This document shows, one piece after another, positions 38,901-46,813 of a stretch of 64,000 bases of DNA. Origin of the DNA: Protonemura montana (Eukaryota; Arthropoda; Insecta; Plecoptera; Nemouridae); contig OX387602.1 in assembly GCA_947568835.1 (NCBI GenBank), positions 16,047,021 to 16,111,020 of the forward strand. The letters run 5' to 3'. The position numbers were made by a program, and so were the translations under genes. The notes below the pieces were generated by a model, which was not told the DNA's origin, did no database searches, and saw only the letters and a program-made list of their open reading frames with translations. Numbering within the stretch: the first letter of the stretch is position 1; every line of letters starts with the position of its first letter.

Positions 38901-41900
38901 AAGATTGTTTTTTAGCAATAAAAGAGTGGCGGCACAGAGCAACTAATTTTGCACAAAAACTGTCCACGAATTCCTCGGATGAATCGATGTGCGTTTGCAG
39001 GGTGCATCGGTCGGTGCTCTCCCACTGCTTGTAGATAACATTGTCCACCATTTCGTCGTCCAGCAGTTGCGTGAGGCGCTCCTTTAACGGCTCGATGCCC
39101 GGGCACTCCTCACACTCGCCTAGATGGCATTCGGGGAGGGGACTGTCGCAGACCAACTGCTCAAGGCAGTCGTGGTAAGATGTTATCGGATAAGATTGGT
39201 CCACTGTCAACTTCGTCAAGTCGGCACCGATGATCATTAGCTTGACGTTTTGGTGGATAGTGCACACGCACACCGAATGAGTCCCACTGGCACCAGGCAA
39301 CACACAGTTCTTCGGCCGCAGCTCTGCAAATTTTGAAAATCCTATTTTTTTATTAGGAAATTTGTCCTTGAATTGGGTATGGAGGTCCTTAAGGTTTGAG
39401 AGTACGAGCCTTTTCTGGATGTGCACTCGAGTGCCGCTCGCCTCCTTGACGGAAACATAGTCTTTCTTGCCCGGCATGGCTCGGCTCACATCGTCTGAAT
39501 TGTAAAAAGATTTTACTCGGTCAACTGTGGCTCGGTCAATTGTTTTTCCTGGCTTTGGATTCGGGGTTGACAAAATTCCCTTTTCCAGGACGAGCTTCTT
39601 TGCCTTGCGGACCATGCGCTCTGACGCTTGAAACTCTGCCACTGTTCGCCGGACAGAGCAGCTCTTCGGGAGGACAGTTAGAACATGCACTTTCTCGCTG
39701 TTGGATGTGGACGAGTGAAACTTCTCTTTCAGCTGATTAATCATTTCGCGACCATCAGCTGAATCTTGGCCACTGTCGCTTTCAGCGTCGGAGGTAGTGG
39801 TTCTTTTAAGCGCACCTTCGAGTTTCTTCAATTTCTTCCTGGGATAACTGGATTGCGCCAACTTTTTCTTAACAATGGGCGATTGCCCTAGCTCCGCCAA
39901 GCCCACGTTGATGTTAGACAAAGCAGCGTCTTGTCGGAAAAAATATGCTTGACTCTCGGCGTTTGCACCACTGCAGCCGGGCTGCGAGTTGTCGCCATCG
40001 CTGGAGGTCGTCGTCGTCACTGGAGAGTCGCTGCTGATTGGTTTTACGTAGTTATTTAAATCTTTCCTACATTTGGCACAGATTTTGCTTCCTACTGGAA
40101 TCGAGGAAATCTTTTCAATCATCCACGGCTGGACGTTGAGGAGAGACTTCAGCTGTGTGTGGGAAACGTGTTTAAAAGGATTGCAGCACTTCGCTCGAGT
40201 AAACGAGTCCATGATTAAATTACATAAAATATACAAAACTAAACGCTGTGATTATAACTATTAAATAAACTAGCTATTACTATACTATTGCTATTAATTA
40301 AAAATATGTTCACAAGACACTTCCAACGGTATTATTAACACCCCTCAATTCACGACGCACAAAAATAATGCAAAGAAAACTTCGAATCACTCGTCTACTT
40401 GCACTGAGCTAAGTGTTTTGCGACTGACCAAGAAACCAATGCAGAAACAACTGAATTCGCTGTCTCACGGCTAAACTTCCGGCCATAAGGGTTGAAAAGA
40501 GAAACAGGTAGCAAGGGCTGCACGTGTTCGTGGTGGGATTCTTTAAATAGAAGTAGGTAAAATATGAATTTCGTCAGATCCGTGGTCATAATGCACGGCA
40601 GAAACACAGACCTAGTATCGTGACCAGAGCCACATATTATCATGTTTATAGCACAAAGCCCAAAAATATCACATCCTTATAATAAAATTTTAATTGCTCG
40701 ACTCCATCCCAAATTCAAATCTTTTCAAGCTTTATTTATGCTATGACAAACTTAGCATAATCGAATGCTTCTGAATTCAATTTGGTTCATGCTCAACAAA
40801 CTATTTAGCAAAAGCACTTCTAAATTCATACACATCTATACAATAAAAATCTCATAACTTCTGATCATACGGCTGTTAATGATTAATTTTTTTTTCATGG
40901 AAAGATAATAGACAGGAGATGCTTCACAACAAAACAAAAAAAAAAAAAAAAATTACTTCTCGAGTTATTAAGGGTTGAAATTTAAGGGTGGATTTTTTCT
41001 ACCCCTAAACTTGATAAGTAAGCAATTTATGCATTTTTTCTTGTTAATGAAAGCACGATTATCATTTTAGAACTAATCCCATCGTTTTAAGTTTATTTGT
41101 TCAAACGCTAGAGTGAATATAGTGAATGGCCGTGCGGGGCAAAAAGTAAAATATTTTATTTTTCCATCCCCTGCCACGGGCAAACCGCTAGGCGTATGGA
41201 AAAAAACTTTAAAAGAGATTTTTTATTTCCGGTGTTCTAACCCTCCTGAAAATTTCGTCAAGTTCTGAGATAGTGAAGGTTTTGAGTGTGGGCACTTGAT
41301 ATGGAATGACCCATGCCTCTCTTTCCCAGCGCAGTTTATAAAACATACTCTCCCGACTTGGCTCGCAACGCGTCCTGTAGGAAAGGAGTCAGGATGCGTG
41401 CCCACTCCTTGTTCCTTGGACAGAGATAGCGTGATGTTGAAGTCTAAGGCCCCGGGACGCATCTTGTTTTGCTCTTCGCAAAGAAGCGGACACCCCGAAA
41501 AATCGACTGGCGTTTTTCCCGGCTTTTCCTCCCAAGGTTTATAACTGCGAGCGATTAAGATTTCCACTACTGCAGTTCATAAAATCAATTATTTTGGTAA
41601 ACCGCTTTCAATCTTGTACACAGGCTTTCCACTCTTTAGCGATAAAAGAAGCTTTGTGTATCAAAATTGTTGAGGTTAGCAAGAAGTAATAAAGATTAAT
41701 TGAGCACATAAAAAAAATCACAAAATTTACGACTAATCTGCAAGAAATAACAGAATTCAATTTCCTAGCATTTGATATGACGGGAACTCTATCTCTGGGT
41801 GACTACAATTTTGTATCGGTATAGTTATTATCAGTTGGTAACTTTCGCGAAGACAGTTTAACTTTAGCGCTAAGACTCTCCCTAAACCTAAATGCCCAAT

Positions 41901-43591
41901 GCCAATTCTCTTCCAGCTGAACACCGCGATCACCGTGTACTGTCAACGCGTGCTATCCCGCACCGACGCATGCTCCAAGCAAAGTGGTTTCGACGGCACC
42001 GACGTCGCCCTTCGACGCTCGCTGCTAGCGTCTGCAATGCTGTTGCCCGTGTTCGCCATGGCGTGGTTCCTCCGCGTGGTCGCGCTCGAGAACGACGAGA
42101 GCGTCGCGGTGCCTGTCTTAGCGGCGCTCACCGACGCCTTCCTCGTGAGTGGATGCGTGGCGTTACGACGCCCCCTGATAGGCGCTATACGCACACGGGT
42201 TTTGGCGAGGGACGGCGATTTGTTTGAAGTCGATTGGAACGTTGCTGGTACTGTGCCAAAATGTGGGGAAAGACTGGGATATTTTCTTTGAGATTGTATA
42301 GAAAGATTCGACGATTATGGATGGGGCTTTGCGGTTGGTCGCGAATGTCAGCTTCCATTGATCGATTTTTTATCATTTGTGTTCTTCACCATAATGGCTT
42401 TGTGGTAATGCCCGTAAAAGTGATTTGTATATCAAGAAAAATGTCAACATTTTTACAATTAGATGCTAGAGTCATCGGACTAACGTACTTACAAACGTAC
42501 AAGTATATCGCCGGGGTGCCAATTGCTGGAGCATTCCTTGCACCCCCTTGGGAGGTAGGCCGTCCTAGTGGTTGTGCCTGTAATCCCCATCCCATGTGGT
42601 TTCGCTTGGAAAGTGTTTGCTCGCGGCTTTGTCAGTTCGTGCTTGTCAGATTTTGCCTTCAGTTTTATGTAGGTCAATCTAATTGCTTTCGGGGTCGAAG
42701 CGTTACCGTCGACGCTTTATGTCCACAGTTTATCAAGATAGCTCGTTGGTAAAAACGTTCAGAGGTGGAAAGGAGCGTTTGCGTTTTGCTCACGTTGACA
42801 TCCAAATGTCCGGTGTTAGAGAAAAGAAAATGGAATATTGGGTGCAAGATCGAATCTGCTGCCGTCGGTTTGCGTCTAGAACGAGAAGCGATGGCGTACT
42901 TGTCAATTGCCCGGTACATGAGCTAACGTCGATCTTGAACTAAAGTGAAGCTGTAGTCTGAGTTGATTCATTTTGGAACGAACACGCTGCATTTTTTTTA
43001 GAAATTAGGTTCAAGAGTAGCCGTCAAATTTGAGACGCGCGAGACAAGTAACATTTACTAAATATTTTGTTAGTTGCTCACTATTTTTTTTCACGAAGTG
43101 TTGTTCCTACATTTCGTTCTCATGGAATATCACATGAGCACATCGGTACACTCGACGAGATGCCAACGGTCTCACACGATGACACGATACCCCGAGGTAT
43201 TTACAGCGTCACTGACCAAAATGAGATAAAAGTGAAGCCCCAATGATTCGGGTGAAAGCTCAAAATAAATACGCTTGATAAAGTAACTAGGACATGTTAT
43301 GAAACGTTGGGAAAACAATAATAGTCGAGATGAGTCTCAAAGATATCAAAATAATCGTTTCACTTACAGAATTGGTACATTTTCCTGCGTTCCCACGTGC
43401 TGCTCCCATTCGCCGAGCCCGTCGATCAAGCTGCGCAGCTTCTCCTCGAGTCGGACGCGCAGCCGTTGATCTCGCCCGAGATGAGCCCGATCCACGTTAT
43501 TTCGCACCCCACTGGCGCAGCGGGTGCAGCTAGCGCAGCGAGTGCGTTTTCGGAGCTGCGTTTCGACGCAATCAGCACCATCAGCACGTGA
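10273..43591 (+). CDS. Divergent adhesion-type (class B2-like) seven-transmembrane receptor, seven coding exons
   Basis: The model joins exons 10273-10375, 30953-31339, 32872-33299, 35391-35567, 36626-36736, 41917-42144 and 43370-43591. It closes in frame at 551 aa; the first two introns are phase 1 and the rest phase 0. Residues 1-34 are a signal peptide (VVGVVILALMATV core, then RTCAATT). Residues 35-163 are Thr/Ser-rich, then Asn/Ser-rich, with NGT, NNT and NSS glycosylation sites. Residues 164-233 are acidic. TM1-TM7 lie near 252-273, 284-305, 313-340, 350-370, 387-412, 437-458 and 464-488. Family signatures are ICKC before TM3, YCWMS in extracellular loop 2 (C381-W382) with TM5 following, and W452 in TM6. 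Such receptors couple to G proteins at the plasma membrane; the ligand here is unknown. No GAIN domain, GPS or hormone-binding cysteines are visible. The 7TM exons are secure; the joins to exons 1 and 2 rest on phase and splice sites. Alternative donors at 31331 and 35574 keep the frame. Confidence 0.78.
10826..10848. repeat. (CT)n microsatellite
   Basis: Twenty-three bases of uninterrupted CT repeat, equivalent to GA on the minus strand, which in insects can be a GAGA-factor target. Confidence 0.9.
12524..12554 (+). promoter_or_regulatory. Possible TATA core promoter inside the receptor intron
   Basis: TATAAAA begins at 12,524, and an A in the context GCTTAGATTAC lies 30 bases downstream, the normal TATA-to-start distance. 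No open frame or known RNA follows. A GC-rich block precedes it. It could serve an alternative or nested transcript, or be chance. Confidence 0.2.
13665..13680 (+). repeat. Recurrent GC motif, copy 1
   Basis: CGGTGGAGGCGCCGAA; the first 15 bases recur at two other sites in the same intron (22,696-22,710 on the minus strand and 28,854-28,868). Confidence 0.6.
15493..15500 (+). promoter_or_regulatory. Isolated TATAAATA box
   Basis: A strong TATA word in the context GCGTCTATAAATAGGCGTC, followed by a GACGCCGACGTCGAC stretch. No clear initiator and no supportable coding sequence follow, so function is doubtful. Confidence 0.15.
16964..16982. repeat. (TG)n microsatellite
   Basis: About nine perfect TG units. 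Confidence 0.9.
17249..17268. repeat. Poly-C tract of 20 bases
   Basis: Twenty consecutive C on the plus strand, G on the minus strand. Open frames reading through it as poly-Gly or poly-Pro on either strand are artefacts. Confidence 0.9.
17431..17740 (+). repeat. Dispersed repeat, fuller copy
   Basis: About 310 bp, similar along its length to 23,028-23,262 in the same orientation. Shared blocks include a GATTGATT-like start, the GGTTTAGCGACGCACTG region, CTGGTTTAAT, ACGGTACAAC, ATCCATGCT and an end CTGTACTAACTT. No coding capacity and no obvious terminal inverted repeats are seen. It behaves like an old non-autonomous interspersed repeat of unassigned family. Confidence 0.6.
22486..22523 (+). 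promoter_or_regulatory. Paired extended nuclear-receptor half sites
   Basis: TCAAAGTCA at 22,486 and TCAAGGTCA at 22,515 stand as direct repeats 29 bases apart, each followed by CAYWTGG-like bases (ACATGG and ACTTGG). TCAAGGTCA is the consensus for monomeric FTZ-F1/ERR-type receptors. The surrounding bases also resemble each other, so this may be a small tandem duplication rather than selected sites. Confidence 0.25.
22696..22710 (-). repeat. Recurrent GC motif, copy 2 (inverted)
   Basis: The plus strand reads TCGGCGCCTCCACCG, the exact reverse complement of the motif at 13,665 and 28,854. With the next base included it matches 16 bases of copy 1. Confidence 0.6.
23028..23262 (+). repeat. 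Dispersed repeat, shorter copy
   Basis: Diverged and internally shortened relative of 17,431-17,740. Shared landmarks are TTGATTGATT, TTTAAAGACGTACTG, CTGGTTTAAT, ACGGTACAAC, ATCCATGCTATCG and CTGTACTAACTT. Divergence between the copies is clearly substantial, so neither insertion is recent. Confidence 0.6.
24377..24572 (+). other. Candidate alternative first exon or unrelated open exon
   Basis: An open frame from ATG 24,377 runs 65 codons to a strong donor (TTTTTTG|GTAAGTTT) and leaves one base, which is the phase needed to join the receptor exon at 30,953. Codons in its first half are GC-rich at third positions, unlike the flanks. It encodes no signal peptide; its C-terminal half (ILTQALEKATIREAFKKS) could form an amphipathic helix. 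Read as an internal exon after the TGCAG at 24,382 its phases do not fit the receptor. No homology is recognised. Confidence 0.2.
24972..25010 (+). promoter_or_regulatory. Possible TATA plus initiator core promoter
   Basis: ATAAAAG at 24,972 (context GGGGATAAAAGAGAG) is followed 34 bases later by GCAGTCAC, and by a second initiator-like TCAGTG near 25,030. The stretch is GC-rich and sits inside the receptor intron. No coding sequence follows directly. It could drive a shorter transcript of the receptor gene or a non-coding RNA; this is inference from spacing only. Confidence 0.25.
26944..26972. repeat. Poly-C tract of about 29 bases
   Basis: A long uninterrupted C run preceded by more C-rich sequence; the complementary strand could form G-quadruplex structure. 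Its length may be unreliable in the assembly. Confidence 0.9.
28854..28868 (+). repeat. Recurrent GC motif, copy 3
   Basis: CGGTGGAGGCGCCGA, identical over 15 bases to the copies at 13,665 and 22,696 (minus). Flanks beyond the motif differ. Confidence 0.6.
31340..32871 (+). other. Receptor intron 2
   Basis: Phase-1 intron from GTAACC to TTCTTCCAG. I see nothing recognisable inside. Confidence 0.6.
33300..35390 (+). other. Receptor intron 3
   Basis: Phase-0 intron from GTGAGT to CTGCTTCCAG, between the TM1-TM2 exon and the TM3-TM4 exon. AT-rich; no other feature recognised. Confidence 0.65.
35568..36625 (+). other. Receptor intron 4
   Basis: Phase-0 intron from GTAAGG (or GTAAGT six bases later) to TGTTCCACAG, interrupting the end of TM4. 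Nothing else recognised. Confidence 0.6.
37533..38008. repeat. Left terminal inverted repeat of the transposon
   Basis: A 476-bp arm. By eye it matches the reverse complement of 40,837-41,312 at every position, including the length of an internal 17-base T run. Similarity continues weakly for about 20 bases beyond the inner end. Confidence 0.85.
38143..40236 (-). CDS. DDD transposase of the Sola-like element
   Basis: An intact 697-codon frame filling the space between the inverted repeats. The Met at residue 9 (MDSFTRAK) may be the true start. The N-terminus holds a cysteine/histidine cluster (C17, C18, H23, H26, C53, C56) that could bind zinc and DNA. A Ser/Asp-rich linker follows at 65-165. 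Residues 311-378 hold further Cys/His clusters (CVCTIHQN and CHLGECEECPG). The C-terminal half has an RNase H-like catalytic pattern: D465 in VICDFAENY, D548 in FFSDGAASQYKNRKNF and D589 in SACDGVGG. The spacing and D-D-D identity fit Sola-type transposases, which cut and paste the element through its inverted repeats. Such an element probably depends on its own promoter within or next to the repeat. It has no introns and no link to the host receptor's function. Confidence 0.8.
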   Translation of the reverse strand: MYILCNLIMDSFTRAKCCNPFKHVSHTQLKSLLNVQPWMIEKISSIPVGSKICAKCRKDLNNYVKPISSDSPVTTTTSSDGDNSQPGCSGANAESQAYFFRQDAALSNINVGLAELGQSPIVKKKLAQSSYPRKKLKKLEGALKRTTTSDAESDSGQDSADGREMINQLKEKFHSSTSNSEKVHVLTVLPKSCSVRRTVAEFQASERMVRKAKKLVLEKGILSTPNPKPGKTIDRATVDRVKSFYNSDDVSRAMPGKKDYVSVKEASGTRVHIQKRLVLSNLKDLHTQFKDKFPNKKIGFSKFAELRPKNCVLPGASGTHSVCVCTIHQNVKLMIIGADLTKLTVDQSYPITSYHDCLEQLVCDSPLPECHLGECEECPGIEPLKERLTQLLDDEMVDNVIYKQWESTDRCTLQTHIDSSEEFVDSFCAKLVALCRHSFIAKKQSSHQSDIKCGLLPGEFLVICDFAENYAFVLQDEAQGFHWNNASATIHPFVAYYKEGGEERHISFVVISESLIHNTVAVHLFIKKLVSFLHNKFQTIKKMFFFSDGAASQYKNRKNFANLCHYQRDFGADVEWHFTATSHGKSACDGVGGTVKRLAARASLQRPYESQIITPRQLFDWAVEAIPTINFTFGTIEEHQDTEQLLATRFASSRPIPGTQKLHCFVPVSEHSVATRVFSSSPLFEEARVIGQSETKK
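40837..41312. repeat. Right terminal inverted repeat of the transposon
   Basis: Reverse complement of the left arm, same length, ending TTGATATGGAATGACCC directly before the ATGC target duplication. Confidence 0.85.
42145..43369 (+). other. Receptor intron 6
   Basis: Phase-0 intron from GTGAGT to CACTTACAG, splitting TM7. Read-through open frames at its start are intronic; nothing else recognised. Confidence 0.7.
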
Positions 43592-46500
43592 GACGACGTC
43601 CTATCGACGCCGACGACGCCGACGTCGACGTCGCTGCTCGCCAATAATAATTGCTCATTACACAGATTCTAAGAAACTTAAGGCGCTTATTGTTCAGTAC
43701 CAGAAATCGGGTCGTCGTCATTTTGTTGTGTTTTTCTCTTGAGGGCCCGTGAAATAATTGATAAATATAAATTCAGAATGAAGAAGACGAACACTTCGAA
43801 AGAGTGGAGAAAGACTATCTTTAGCACCATTAGTCTCAATTTGCAATCTTCGATTTTATGAACAGACAAATTAAATTAGAGTAATCTAAATAAATGCTAC
43901 GTCTATTACCTAAAAATACTAAACGTCTTAGTGACTACTTATAATTAAAGCAGACCACTTTGGTATAGTATTGTATACACAACAGCAAAACAGGCAGGCA
44001 TCAATTTGACATTCTATATTATTATATCTAAACATTGTTATTAATGGAAATGAATTTATGAAGTGACATGTTTTCATCAGTGTTATATAATATTTGCTCA
44101 TTCTGTCCTAGCACAGACTTTCATTGTCAAATGTCATAGCCAGATCAAAGCTATCAATCATCTGCAATTCGTCCCCTGACCACTACAATCCCCACCCCCT
44201 TCATTGAAAACATAGGCGATAGTTTCATGGTGCTACGCGCCCACAACATGAATCCGTGTATTCCAATCCGCAAACACCATCCCAACTAAACTAATATGAT
44301 CACGTCCTCACGACTCAATCCACAACAAATTCATCTAAACGTCTAAATTTTACAAAATATGATACAACATGTGATTTTTGGGATATAATCATTTATAACC
44401 AATGGCCCTGTAATAGGCCTAATATGTATTATATTCATTGATATACAGACTTGGGCTATAGAGCTACATAGCTATTTAGAGAGATTGACGGTTTCCTTCG
44501 CAAGAGCCATTAATTATGGAATAATTTTCAAGAGATAAAGTTTCTATATTATAAGATGAAAAAAAAACGATTCTATATATAATGTACATGTGCACATTTT
44601 TCACGTATTCGTTTTTGTTGGGTGTTGATTTCGTGTTTACAACTACACTGGCAGCAGCGTCAACTGCAGTGACGCCTCGTCCATCATATTTAGGATAGGG
44701 TGAAATATTACCATATTATATTATAGAGTAAAGTATAGCATGCATCAATCAAAGTATTCGAGGCAAGGCGGCAGTAACATAAACAGGCGGAGATGAGAGC
44801 GGTATGGTAATCGTGGGTAAGGCTACTTTTAAAGTCCTAAGTAAAAAAGGGCACTGCTATATTTGCTGGAAATGTTTGGGAGAGGAATCTGACAGTAGGG
44901 CACCGGTCGTAATGAATTACAACGTGAGTGCAGCCGAAGAATAGTGTGAATGCGTGTGGATGTGATAATAAAACTATTATTACTATGTCAACACTTTGCA
45001 TTTAAGTGTAATAAAAAGAAATACAATAAGCATAAATTAAAATAGAACAAAGACAACATTCTGATGAACGCTGAAAGGTAACAGGGTATAAAAGGTTCAG
45101 GTCACTTTTCAAATTTAATGAAAATCCTATTGAAGCGCGTCATTTTAAACCATTATCTTCGCTAAGTCAAAAATATAAAATATACGCAGCAAAAAATGTA
45201 AATAAATATAGTTAAATAATCAATTGAAGTAATATATTCTAACAAGATGGAATTGGTAAAATAAAAAGATGATAGAAGTTTGGTGAGATCGACAAATTGA
45301 ATTTCTTAGCAACGAAATTCTTTGGCAGCGTTCATACTATTATGTCCTGTTATAATGATAATTGATATCCATTAAATACGATATTGCTCTTGTAATCATT
45401 GAAACAGCTGTGCATGTGCAATGGGGTGTCTTGACAAGAATTGTGTCCGACTTATTTGTTGAATAAAATGTTTCGTTTTTGTGAAGTTTAAACACGTGTG
45501 CGAATATTTTGTGTGTTTAGAATAGGTACGTTTGGAGAGAGAAAACACTTACCTCACACTGCAGGTTTTGCACGGAACCATGAGGAAGAAATTATTGTTT
45601 CTGGTAAGCGTTCGTACTTCAGAGAGTTGACCCTTAAATGGGCAATTACCGTTTCAAAATAGGGCTCCTGAATTATGACCATTGAATTGACCCTTTTGAG
45701 GCAGTCCGCCGCCGAGATCAGATCATAATGCTGATTTGCTCTAACGCATTTTGTTACTGGTGTTCATATCTTCTCTTAGAATCTTCTACATTCAGAGAAA
45801 GATATTTTAGATTTAGTGAATCAGAAAATATATTGTCAGTTGATTTTCGTAGTCACACCACTATGTAAAGACATTCGTTCTTGTCTCCAGCACATTGCCA
45901 ACTGACCAGAAACCAATCCAACGATTGGCCACTGACCTAACGAACTAGGTAAATACGGTTAGGTTTCAGAGGGTAATAAAGCAGAAGAGCAGATCGCTCA
46001 GCAAGATAACACTTTATTTAGCTTTGTTTAATAGGTACACTTATCTGAGGAAATATGTGCACATGACATTCATTCGCTTTAGAGAGGGTTCACTCGTTAT
46101 GAAAAACCAGTTTCCTTTTTAGTGTTTGTTTGGCATTATGAATAATTGACAATGTTCACGAATTGGTTCATTCGTGAATAGGCACACTGTACATAACCAA
46201 TACACCAACTGACCGATATGCCTGCATTTTGTAGACGCAATACGAATTAAAAAAACTTGTTACTTCTTCTCTTTTGAGGACAATTCGGAGTAAGAATAGT
46301 ACCGATTCCGATCATTTCGATGCAGCGGGAGCGATGAACACAGGGTGAAACATTTCGGTGTATGGAGCCAATCCTGATTCACTGCAACGAGTGGTCACAG
46401 AACATTTCATGACCTTTAAAACAATAGCCCACCGACAAGGAGACTGGTTTATCCTGTGGGCAGCTACCCTCTCAAGTGTGTGGCATACACCATTCACAGT

Positions 46501-46813
46501 TATCTGCCTTCACCTCTGTACACATTTTACAGCAAAAGCGAAACATGCAGTATTTGTGGTGCAAGCCTTGGGCACAGGTTTAAACTAGAGATCACAAGAT
46601 AGCAAAAGTGTCGCTGTCAACAACAAAAAATACACACGTATAATTATTTGAGTTCGTGCCATTATTAATGATTAAAAAATTAAAAGTGTTTCGAGATTTG
46701 TCGCTTTTGTCAAATTTGATGTCTCGAATGATCGATGGTCATCGACCAAGGGTTTTGTGGCCAGCTCCGTCATATTCTGGTAGTGGTATACCATGAACGT
46801 ACATGGGTATATA
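43592..46813. other. Convergent intergenic stretch between the receptor and the glycine-rich gene
   Basis: AT-rich sequence expected to hold both 3' untranslated regions. An AATAAA at 43,889 could end the receptor transcript about 300 bases after its stop. A 9-bp-arm palindrome (TTCACGAAT/ATTCGTGAA) lies at 46,155-46,178. No gene is supportable. Confidence 0.5.

Larger units (their letters stand above)
37533..41312 (-). mobile_element. Complete DNA transposon with long terminal inverted repeats, probably Sola superfamily
   Basis: A 3,780-bp element bounded by inverted repeats that start GGGTCATTCCATATCAAGTG and run 476 bp at each end. It is flanked by the 4-bp duplication ATGC (37,529-37,532 and 41,313-41,316). 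It carries one long intact gene, antisense to the host receptor. A 4-bp target duplication together with a DDD-type transposase is the described profile of Sola elements; that family call is inference from these two traits, not from a database match. The equality of the repeats and the open gene point to a recent insertion and possibly a still-mobile element. Confidence 0.85.
36737..41916 (+). other. Receptor intron 5, hosting a DNA transposon
   Basis: Phase-0 intron from GTAAGA to TTCTCTTCCAG, between the extracellular-loop-2/TM5 exon and the TM6 exon. Most of it is the inserted transposon; the flanks (about 0.8 kb left, 0.6 kb right) hold nothing recognisable. Without the insert the intron would be about 1.4 kb, in line with its neighbours. 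Confidence 0.7.

Noticed and set aside
38912-39740. Small frames opposite to or overlapping the transposase
   Set aside because: Shadows of the 697-aa gene.
42234-42752. 172-aa plus-strand frame following the TM6 exon
   Set aside because: Lies wholly within receptor intron 6, after a clear GTGAGT donor, and has no domain; TM7 continues cleanly in the exon at 43,370.
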